Shown piece by piece: positions 1 to 6,099 of a stretch of 11,126 nt of DNA. This DNA comes from DATMBL01 sp050735975 (GTDB lineage Bacteria; Desulfobacterota; Binatia; UBA9968). A model generated the notes under the pieces. That model was given only the letters and a program-made list of their open reading frames with translations, searched no databases and was not told the DNA's origin. Location: positions 1 through 11,126 of the forward strand of contig JBOHVS010000064.1 of assembly GCA_050735975.1 (NCBI GenBank), given 5' to 3'. The stretch's first letter is position 1, and every line of letters starts with the position of its first letter. A program made the translations under genes and the position numbers.

Positions 1-1023
1 CCCGTAGAGCGCCCTTGCGTTGTCGTCCAAAATCTTGCGGACGACGTGTGGCGGCACATCCCCGGCTTCTCTGAGCTTGCGCAGAGCCAGGATCTCGGAT
101 GACGTGTCATTGTGGCCGTAGTCCGTCCCGATCACGATCATGTCGTCGCCCGAATATTTGAGGACATAAGGAAGGTCGTCATCCGTCTGGCAAGCGACAT
201 AAATTCTGTTCTTGCGCAAGACGTCGGTTTTGTCCACTTTGATTCCGCGTCGCTCGAATCGTTTGGCGAAGTCATGAATCGCGTAAGGCACCCACTGCGA
301 GCTGACTTCGATGAAACCGAATCGCGTCTTGGGAAACTTGTCGGGGATTTCATTGAAGATCAGAGTATGGAAGGATCCCACAACGGCCAGTTTGAATTTC
401 GAGAAGCCGCATTCGTCGGCAAAGAATTCGTGCACCGCGAAGCTGCCCGTCCCCGAGTGGACGCAAACGGGCAAGTCCAGCCTTGCCGCTTCTTCGTACA
501 GCGGGAAGAAATACGAATCGCTCACTCGTTTGTCGCCTTCGAGACCACGCATGAAGATGCCACAGGCGCCGTTCTCCTTGGCGAAACGGGCTTCCGCCAA
601 AGCCTTATCCATCGTGAGCAGCGGCAACACTGCTACCCAGCGCAGTCGATCGGGCGCTGCTTTCCAGATATCGGTGAGCCAACGGTTATAGCTCCGCGTC
701 ACCGCCAATTCCACGTCGGGCCGCCGTGTGAACGGTCGCAAAAACACCGTCGGATAAAGAACCTGGACATCCACGGCGAGATCGTCCATGTGTTTGATGC
801 GCGCCTTGATGTCTTGCATTTCCCTGGCTTCTCTCGCGGTGTCCTGCCCCACGTTGCGCGCCTTGCCGATATAGGTGCCGTCAATGAGCCACGACTCCCC
901 GCCTGAACTCGCGTTATCCGGAGTCGCGACGATCCGCGGCCTCAGCGCGCGCTCCGACTCCAACATGTAATCCCACGTCCGCTCACTCTCTAAAACGTGC
1001 GCATCTGAATCGATGACGGCCAT
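1..1023 (-). CDS. Amidohydrolase family (ACMSD/amidohydrolase-2-like) metal-dependent hydrolase, C-terminus cut by window edge
   Basis: The reading frame is open for 341 codons from ATG at 1023 to the left edge, so only the C-terminus is missing. The N-terminus has the family's metal-binding DxH (Asp7-Ala-His9) at the first TIM-barrel strand. VHSGTG places a metal-ligand-type His at 189, and SFHTLIFNEIPDKFPKTRF (about 217-235) is typical of the group. GTDYGHND places the catalytic-type Asp at 301. These features match the Amidohydro_2 / ACMSD-like family of soluble zinc hydrolases and decarboxylases. The substrate cannot be read from the sequence; close family members act on carboxylated aromatics. 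A GGAGG at 1036-1032 sits 8 nt before the ATG, inside the last codons of the zinc-ribbon gene, so translation is probably coupled to it. Family call is firm, function open. Confidence 0.88.
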   Translation of the reverse strand, partial: MAVIDSDAHVLESERTWDYMLESERALRPRIVATPDNASSGGESWLIDGTYIGKARNVGQDTAREAREMQDIKARIKHMDDLAVDVQVLYPTVFLRPFTRRPDVELAVTRSYNRWLTDIWKAAPDRLRWVAVLPLLTMDKALAEARFAKENGACGIFMRGLEGDKRVSDSYFFPLYEEAARLDLPVCVHSGTGSFAVHEFFADECGFSKFKLAVVGSFHTLIFNEIPDKFPKTRFGFIEVSSQWVPYAIHDFAKRFERRGIKVDKTDVLRKNRIYVACQTDDDLPYVLKYSGDDMIVIGTDYGHNDTSSEILALRKLREAGDVPPHVVRKILDDNARALYG

Positions 1024-1027
1024 TCTT

Positions 1028-1237
1028 TCATCCTCCGAGTCGCGTTTTCATCACGGCTGGATCAACGGTCTTGTCCGTCTTGGAGCCGACCGAGCTGTTA
1101 CATCCCTGGCAGGTATAGTCATACAAGTCTCCGTCCGGAAGCACCAAGAGCAGTCGTTCTCTAACCGGCATCGCCCGGCGGCAGGTGTTGCAGTACAGCA
1201 GCGCCGCGTTGAACTGATCAAACGACTGTTCCATCAT
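1028..1237 (-). CDS. Small zinc-ribbon protein (69 aa), function unknown
   Basis: This 69-residue protein has two CxxC knuckles, Cys16/Cys19 (YCNTC) and Cys43/Cys46 (YTCQGC), about 23 residues apart. That spacing fits a single four-cysteine zinc ribbon. The segment between them (PVRERLLLVLPDGDLYDY) could form the ribbon's strands. There is no signal peptide or membrane segment, so it is probably cytoplasmic. The start is one of two adjacent ATGs (1237 or 1234). It begins 15 nt after the EF-G-like stop, with an AAGAAG-type weak ribosome site, and its last codons carry the ribosome site of the amidohydrolase. I do not recognise a named family. A role in nucleic-acid or protein binding is only an inference from the fold. 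Confidence 0.78.
   Translation of the reverse strand: MMEQSFDQFNAALLYCNTCRRAMPVRERLLLVLPDGDLYDYTCQGCNSSVGSKTDKTVDPAVMKTRLGG
1032..1036 (-). promoter_or_regulatory. Shine-Dalgarno of the amidohydrolase, embedded in the upstream gene
   Basis: GGAGG, 8 nt before the ATG at 1023, is formed by the final glycine codons of the zinc-ribbon ORF just before its TGA (1030-1028). This fixes the amidohydrolase start and suggests coupled translation of the two genes. Confidence 0.75.
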
Positions 1238-1252
1238 AACTTCTTTTTTTCC

Positions 1253-3358
1253 TCAGGCTTTGTGCTCGCCGTTATGCGGGGCTGCTTGCCTTGCTTTCGC
1301 TTCTTTTATTACTTTTTCCGCCAGATGCGGCTGCAGCTCTTCATAATGAGAAAACTGCATTTGAAATTCCCCCCGGCCGCTGGTTAGAGATCGCAAGTCG
1401 GGCGCGTACTTCAAGACTTCCGCCATCGGCACTTTGGATTTAATGACTTGACTGTGTCCCTTCGTCTCCATGCCGATAACTTTTCCGCGCCGGCTATTCA
1501 GATCGCCGATCACATCACCCATGCAGTCGTCGGGGACGGTTACATCCATATTCATGATCGGTTCGAGGATCACCGGCTTTGCCTTCTCGACGGCGTTTTT
1601 GAAGCCGATAGAACCGGCGATCTTGAACGCCATGTCCGACGAGTCCACATCATGATAGGATCCGTCATAAAGCGTTACGCGCACGTCGACCATCGGATAT
1701 CCGGCGAGCACTCCCCCGGCCATCGCTTCTCTGATGCCTTTCTCCACCGCGGGGATGTAGTTTCGCGGGATGGCGCCGCCGACGATCTCATCGACGAATT
1801 CGAACCCCTTGCCATGCGGGAGCGGTTCGATCTTGAGCCAGGTATCGCCGTACTGCCCCCGTCCGCCGGATTGCTTTTTTAATTTCCCCTGGGCGCTGGC
1901 GGAACCACGGATGGTTTCTTTGTAAGGGACTTTCGGCGCCTTCAGAACGACTTCCGCGCTATATTTGCGCTTTAACTTTTCAACAATAATTTCGACATGC
2001 TGCTGCCCCATACCGGAAAGAATAAAGTCCCTGGTTTCCTCGTCGCGATGGACTTCGACGGTCGGATCCTCCTCCATAATCCGGTGGAGACCCTGAGGCA
2101 CCTTCTCCTCATCCGCCTTGCTTTTCGGTTCGAGGGCAAAAGAAATAACCGGCGAAAAATGAGCCGGGCCTTCGTACTGGATAGGCGCCTTCTCGTCGCA
2201 TAACGTGTCGCCGGTGGAGACATCTTTCAGCTTTGCCGCGGCCACGATATCGCCGGCGGAAGCCTCTTTGACGGCCTCCTGTTTCTTGCCTTCTAATCGA
2301 AACATGTGGCCGATCTTCTCTTTCAGGTCCTTATTCGAAACATAACAGGTGTTGTCGGAGGCGATCTTGCCGGAAATGACGCGCATTACGGAGAGCTTGC
2401 CGGCAAACGGATCGATGATCGTTTTGAAGACGTAGGCGGAAAACTGCGCGGTCGGTTGCTGGGCGCGCTTCTCGGTTTCCCTGGTGATCGGGTTCTTGCC
2501 CTCTATTTCGTCTTGTTCGGACGGTGACGGCAGATAATCGATCACGGCGTCCATCAGTTGCTGAATTCCGATCTGCTTCAACGCCGAACCGTATAGAATC
2601 GGATAGAGCTTTCCTTGACGCGTTTGTTCGCGCATGGTTTTCTTCAGCTCGTCCGTCGATAGCTCCTTCCCATCCAGGTATTTTTCCAGCAGCTCGTCAT
2701 CGGTCTCCGAAAGGCTTTCCACGAGCCTTTGGCGCATCTCGTCCGAGGCGCCTTTCAAATCACCGGGAATCTCCCCTTCTGCAAACTTTCCACTGTCGCC
2801 TTCGTAGAGGTAGGCTTTCATGGAAAGCAAATCCACCACGCCTTTGAACTCAGCCTCGACCCCGATCGGGAGTTGAAGGTGAATCCCTTTGGCGTCCAGG
2901 CCTTCGACCATCGAGTCGATGCGCTCGGCGGCGCCGGCTTGTTCATGGTCCATCTTGCTCGCGAAGAGAATCCGGCTGATGCGGTGGCCGTTTGCCTTGG
3001 CCCACAAACGTTCCGATTCTACTCGAAACCCGACGGACGGATTGAGCACAAACACCGCGCTCCCGAAGGCGCGCATGCAATTAATTGTATCGGCCAAAAA
3101 AGCCGCGTAGCCGGGCGTATCGATCAAGTGAAAGGGGTATTTCTTCCAGGTGAGGGAATGAAAAGCCGTCGAGATCGACACGTGATGTTTAATCTCTTCC
3201 GGCTCGTAGTCAAATAGGGATGTCCCGTCGAGAACCCGCCCCAACCGCTGGGTCGCCCCCGACGCCAACAGCATTGCTTCTCCCAACGAAGTTTTTCCCG
3301 AGCCGCCTTGCCCTAGAATGCCGACGTTTCGAAGTTTGTCCAGCTCCGTTACAGCCAT
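1253..3358 (-). CDS. fusA: Elongation factor G-like translational GTPase (EF-G2 type)
   Basis: This 701-residue protein has the full EF-G layout. The G domain carries P-loop GQGGSGKT (16-23), DTPGY (80-84), SKMD (134-137) and SAL (258-260). Domain II spans about 301-385, III about 400-475, IV about 478-598 with SGGRGQYGD (497-505) and SSDMAFKIAG (573-582), and V about 600-680. It differs from canonical EF-G: the switch-I RGITI motif is replaced by EEIKHHVSIS (54-63), the DTPGH histidine is Tyr84, and the usual NKMD is SKMD. The first two changes are typical of the EF-G2/EF-G-like branch. Canonical EF-G drives ribosomal translocation in the cytoplasm; the role of EF-G2 proteins is less defined. 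A near-perfect Shine-Dalgarno lies 11 nt upstream. The housekeeping fusA with rpsL/rpsG is not in the window, so this is probably an additional paralogue. Confidence 0.93.
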   Translation of the reverse strand: MAVTELDKLRNVGILGQGGSGKTSLGEAMLLASGATQRLGRVLDGTSLFDYEPEEIKHHVSISTAFHSLTWKKYPFHLIDTPGYAAFLADTINCMRAFGSAVFVLNPSVGFRVESERLWAKANGHRISRILFASKMDHEQAGAAERIDSMVEGLDAKGIHLQLPIGVEAEFKGVVDLLSMKAYLYEGDSGKFAEGEIPGDLKGASDEMRQRLVESLSETDDELLEKYLDGKELSTDELKKTMREQTRQGKLYPILYGSALKQIGIQQLMDAVIDYLPSPSEQDEIEGKNPITRETEKRAQQPTAQFSAYVFKTIIDPFAGKLSVMRVISGKIASDNTCYVSNKDLKEKIGHMFRLEGKKQEAVKEASAGDIVAAAKLKDVSTGDTLCDEKAPIQYEGPAHFSPVISFALEPKSKADEEKVPQGLHRIMEEDPTVEVHRDEETRDFILSGMGQQHVEIIVEKLKRKYSAEVVLKAPKVPYKETIRGSASAQGKLKKQSGGRGQYGDTWLKIEPLPHGKGFEFVDEIVGGAIPRNYIPAVEKGIREAMAGGVLAGYPMVDVRVTLYDGSYHDVDSSDMAFKIAGSIGFKNAVEKAKPVILEPIMNMDVTVPDDCMGDVIGDLNSRRGKVIGMETKGHSQVIKSKVPMAEVLKYAPDLRSLTSGRGEFQMQFSHYEELQPHLAEKVIKEAKARQAAPHNGEHKA

Positions 3359-3369
3359 AACCGTGGGTT

Positions 3370-3378
3370 ACCTCCTTA
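3370..3378 (-). promoter_or_regulatory. Strong Shine-Dalgarno of the EF-G-like gene
   Basis: On the minus strand positions 3378-3370 read TAAGGAGGT, an almost complete anti-SD match, 11 nt before the ATG at 3358. It confirms the start. It is the strongest ribosome site in the window and directly abuts the repeat region that begins near 3380. Confidence 0.85.
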
Positions 3379-3379
3379 A

Positions 3380-3471
3380 AATCAGGTTGAGGCTTAGGTT
3401 GAGGTTCAGCCCCACTCCTTAAATCAGGTTAAGGCTCAGGCTTAGGTTCAGGTTCGATCCCACTCGGCCTT
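3380..3471. repeat. Two imperfect tandem copies of an AGGTTRAGGCTYAGG-type repeat
   Basis: On the plus strand, copy 1 (about 3379-3420) and copy 2 (about 3421-3471) both start AAATCAGGTT, continue as AGGCT(T/C)AGG and AGGTTCAG words, and end in CCCACTC...CCTTAAA. They differ by substitutions and small insertions. Within each copy a 6-base word (AGGTTG / AGGCTT / AGGTTC) recurs with purine or pyrimidine changes. The copies are roughly inverse to the repeats at 3542-3641. Confidence 0.72.
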
Positions 3472-3541
3472 AAACCTGCGCTTTTTGTTAGAACCTCGAG
3501 CTTGGAACGTTCCTCCGCAGCCTTAGTTTAGGCGGATGGGG

Positions 3542-3641
3542 CTAAACCTCAGCCTCAACCTTAAACCTTCTTCTGAGCTTAGCCTCTTCCCAGCTTTCTA
3601 AACCTCAACCTTAGCCTTAGCCTGCTTCTGAGCCTAAGCCT
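3542..3641. repeat. Two imperfect 44-nt direct repeats of CTAAACCTCARCCT type, inverted relative to 3380-3471
   Basis: Copy 1 at 3542-3585 and copy 2 at 3598-3641 both begin CTAAACCTCA, continue as CCT-ending 6-base words, contain CTTCTGAGC and end in GCCT. They start 56 nt apart. They are complementary to the left-hand repeats: 3598-3611 pairs with 3396-3409 (13 of 14), and 3633-3646 pairs with 3427-3440 (13 of 14). Copy 2 overlaps the stop codon of coaX (3636-3634). Confidence 0.72.
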
Positions 3642-4425
3642 TAACCTTCTTAACCTCCTGAAGCGAATTCCTTTCATGAATAATCCGCAGTCCCTCCAAG
3701 GTCAGAAACTCATCTACATCACTAATGCTGGAGCATTCCGAGGCAATCAATGGAGCGAGGCCGCCCGTGGCTACGACCTTGGCCTGAACTCCGTTTTCTT
3801 TCTGAATTCGTTGGACGATCCCGTCAACCAGCCCGACATAGCCGTAAAAGACCCCGGCTTGAATCGAATTGACGGTATTTTTTCCCACGATTTCCTTGGG
3901 CTTTACGATTTCGATTCGGGGCAGCTTGGAAGCCCGCTGGAACAGCGCTTCTAAAGAGATCAGGAGCCCGGGCGCGATCGCTCCACCGATATATTCCCCG
4001 CGCTGTGAAATGAAATCGACCGTGGTTGCCGTGCCGAAATCTACTACGATGCAAGTGTCGCGGTATTTCTCGTAAGCCGCGATCCCGTTGACGATTCGGT
4101 CCGCGCCGACGTCCTTGGGGCTGTCATAAAGAATCGGCATCCCGGTCTTGATGCCGGGTCCGACAAAGAGCGGCTCGAGCTTGAAAAACTTTAGCGCAAG
4201 TTCCTGTGTCACACTGAGCATCGGCGGGACAACGCAAGAGACGACGATCGACCGTATCTGATTGCAGCGAAAGCCTTCGGACGACACGAGATGCGAAATA
4301 ATCACGCCATATTCGTCTGCCGTTCTTTCCGCCTCGGTCAGCAAGCGCCAGTGGGTTACCAGCTTCTTTCCCTGGTAGAGACCCAGGACGATGTTCGTGT
4401 TGCCGATATCGATCGCGAGAAGCAT
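3634..4425 (-). CDS. coaX: Type III pantothenate kinase (CoaX)
   Basis: The enzyme phosphorylates pantothenate with ATP, the first step of coenzyme A synthesis, in the cytoplasm. From the start at 4425 the protein has 263 residues, normal for CoaX. Seen motifs are DIGNTN (6-11, phosphate-binding), VGADRI (106-111), VDFGTATTVD (128-137), GGAIAPG (147-153), GKNTVNSIQAG (181-191) and ATGG (219-222), all characteristic of the ASKHA-fold CoaX family. The start was chosen because MLLAIDIGNTN is the usual family N-terminus; an in-frame ATG at 4449 would add eight residues and overlap birA. It starts 4 nt after the birA stop. The last residues (EVKKVKA) are encoded by the repeat sequence that fills the following spacer, so the tail appears to be a repeat-derived extension. 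Confidence 0.93.
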   Translation of the reverse strand: MLLAIDIGNTNIVLGLYQGKKLVTHWRLLTEAERTADEYGVIISHLVSSEGFRCNQIRSIVVSCVVPPMLSVTQELALKFFKLEPLFVGPGIKTGMPILYDSPKDVGADRIVNGIAAYEKYRDTCIVVDFGTATTVDFISQRGEYIGGAIAPGLLISLEALFQRASKLPRIEIVKPKEIVGKNTVNSIQAGVFYGYVGLVDGIVQRIQKENGVQAKVVATGGLAPLIASECSSISDVDEFLTLEGLRIIHERNSLQEVKKVKA

Positions 4426-4429
4426 CGTT

Positions 4430-5227
4430 CTAGTCTCGTTCCGCTGCATGAGTTACATCGCCGGCGATAACCCGATGAGCCGTCCCGCTGTCATCGACGA
4501 CGATTAAGGCGCCGTCCTGATCGATTCCTGTCGCGGTTCCGACAAGGGTTTCATCGATCATTTTCACTTTAACCTTTTCGCCTTTCAAACCGAAACGGGC
4601 CTCCCAGCGCGGGGCGATAGCGCCAAATCCCGAATCTCCGAGTTCTCCATAGCATCGGTCAAGGTCTTGAATCAATCGCCCGAGAAATGCCTCGCGCTGA
4701 ACAACTTTCTGATTGATGATCAATAAAGAGGTCGCCTGTTCTCTTATCGCCGCCGGCATGAGCTCGGCGGGGTAATTGAGATTAATCCCGATCCCAAGGA
4801 TTACAAAGTCAATCCGCTCCCGGCCACAGGATGACTCGGAGAGAACACCCGCGAGTTTCTTCCCCCCAACCAAGATGTCGTTGGGCCATTTGATCGAAGG
4901 TAATATGGCGGCGTACGAAGCAACCGCATCGGCCAGAGCAACGGCCGCCATCAGGGTGATCTGGGGAGCGTCGGCCGGCAATAATCGCGGGCGAAGAATA
5001 AGCGACAAATAAAGATTGAGGTGCGGCGGCGATATCCAGGCGCGGCCCAGACGCCCCCGGCCCCGAGTCTGCGCTTCCGCGATTACGACCTCGCCTTCAG
5101 GCGATCCCTGTTCGGCGAGCCGCCGCGCGTAACTGTTGGTCGAGTCGAGTTGGGCGAAGTAGTGGATCTTTCGACCAAGGCGTTTTGTCGTCAAACTGCC
5201 CTGGACCTTCTTGATATCGAGGGGCAA
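4430..5227 (-). CDS. birA: Biotin--[acetyl-CoA-carboxylase] ligase, monofunctional (no HTH)
   Basis: The enzyme activates biotin as biotinyl-AMP and attaches it to the biotin carrier domain of acetyl-CoA carboxylase and related enzymes. Motifs are LDSTN (27-31), the biotin-loop GRGRLGR (56-62), KWPNDI (113-118), KLAGVL (124-129) and GIGIN (145-149), followed by the SH3-like C-terminal domain (about 215-262). At 265 residues it lacks the N-terminal winged helix of E. coli BirA, so it should act as ligase only and not as a biotin repressor. The start is a TTG at 5227. The nadC stop lies in the same frame just upstream, and the segment LDIKKVQGSLTTKRLG fits the family N-terminus. A second TTG at 5194 would remove 11 residues. 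It sits 15 nt after nadC and 4 nt before coaX. Confidence 0.92.
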   Translation of the reverse strand: MPLDIKKVQGSLTTKRLGRKIHYFAQLDSTNSYARRLAEQGSPEGEVVIAEAQTRGRGRLGRAWISPPHLNLYLSLILRPRLLPADAPQITLMAAVALADAVASYAAILPSIKWPNDILVGGKKLAGVLSESSCGRERIDFVILGIGINLNYPAELMPAAIREQATSLLIINQKVVQREAFLGRLIQDLDRCYGELGDSGFGAIAPRWEARFGLKGEKVKVKMIDETLVGTATGIDQDGALIVVDDSGTAHRVIAGDVTHAAERD

Positions 5228-5242
5228 GGCTGCGCTTTCTGG

Positions 5243-6094
5243 CTAGCCGGCGTTCATCGTAATCTTCATGTTGAAATCGACGACCGGCGCCGAATGGGTC
5301 AGCGCGCCCGATGAGATGAAATCGACGCCCGTCTCGGCCACTTGGCGAATAGTCTCCAACGTGATCCCGCCCGAAGCCTCGATCCAGGCACGCTTGTTCA
5401 CCAGTCGAACGGCTTCGGCCATCTGAGAAATCGTCATATTGTCGAGCATGATCACGTCGGCTCCCGCCTCGATCGCTTCTTGGACCTGCTGCAGATTTCC
5501 GGCTTCGACCTCGACTTTGGCCATGAATGGTGCGTGACGTCTCACGGCTTTGACCGCCTCGGCAATCGACCCGGTCGCCTCGATATGATTGTCCTTGACC
5601 AGAGCCGCATCGTAAAGCCCGATGCGGTGATTCGTCCCTCCACCCATCCGAACCGCGTACTTCTCTAATGTCCTGAGCCCCGGGGTGGTTTTTCTCGTGT
5701 CCAATACTTTGCACGGAAAATCTTTCACGGCATCGACATATTTTCGCGTCAAAGTCGCCGTCCCCGATAGACGCTGGAGAAAGTTCAAAGCCGTCCTTTC
5801 GGCCAGCAGCAGCGCCCGAACGGGACCTTCAGCTTCCGCCACAACCGCGCCTTGCTGCACCCGGCTCCCGTCTTGGGTGAAGACTCGAACAACCACCTTG
5901 GGATCTATGAAATAAAAAATCCGCTCCAGGAGAACCAATCCCGCCGTAACGCCGTCTTTCTTAGCGCGGAACAGCCCCTTGCCTAGAGACTCCGCCGGAA
6001 TCGTCGCCATGGTCGCCAAATCGCCGGCGCCGATGTCTTCGTCCAGTGAATCACGAATTAATCGCTCGATCTGGGGACTAACGAGAATATCCAT
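5243..6094 (-). CDS. nadC: Quinolinate phosphoribosyltransferase (decarboxylating)
   Basis: NadC converts quinolinate and PRPP to nicotinate mononucleotide, CO2 and pyrophosphate in de novo NAD synthesis. The protein has 283 residues, the usual length, with an N-terminal sandwich domain and an alpha/beta barrel. Diagnostic segments are ERTALNFLQ (99-107), DTRKTTPGLR (132-141), GGGTNHRIGL (151-160), KDNHI (167-171), EVE (195-197), LDNM (217-220), ASGGI (240-244) and SSGALTHS (261-268). The arginine- and lysine-rich substrate-binding positions look intact. An AGGAAGGA stretch about 12 nt upstream, overlapping the end of valS, serves as ribosome site. The gene starts 5 nt after the valS stop. 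nadC-birA-coaX is a recurring gene order in bacteria. nadA and nadB are not in the window. Confidence 0.95.
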   Translation of the reverse strand: MDILVSPQIERLIRDSLDEDIGAGDLATMATIPAESLGKGLFRAKKDGVTAGLVLLERIFYFIDPKVVVRVFTQDGSRVQQGAVVAEAEGPVRALLLAERTALNFLQRLSGTATLTRKYVDAVKDFPCKVLDTRKTTPGLRTLEKYAVRMGGGTNHRIGLYDAALVKDNHIEATGSIAEAVKAVRRHAPFMAKVEVEAGNLQQVQEAIEAGADVIMLDNMTISQMAEAVRLVNKRAWIEASGGITLETIRQVAETGVDFISSGALTHSAPVVDFNMKITMNAG

Positions 6095-6099
6095 GGCTG

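Noticed and set aside
112..906. Plus-strand 264-codon open frame
   Set aside because: It lies antisense to the amidohydrolase, whose minus-strand frame is open across 341 codons with family motifs and a good ribosome site. The plus-strand translation shows no recognisable domain.
1448..3217. Several plus-strand open frames (1448-1882, 2306-2527, 2524-2847, 2729-3217)
   Set aside because: All are antisense to the EF-G-like gene, which is intact and fully recognisable; they are shadows of its codon pattern.
3380..3660. CRISPR array
   Set aside because: Repeat copies vary in length and sequence, spacers are not of constant size, and no cas gene is near.
5097..5714. Minus-strand 205-codon frame overlapping nadC and birA
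   Set aside because: It is out of frame with both well-supported genes. Its low-complexity arginine-, glycine- and aspartate-rich translation is a typical shadow.
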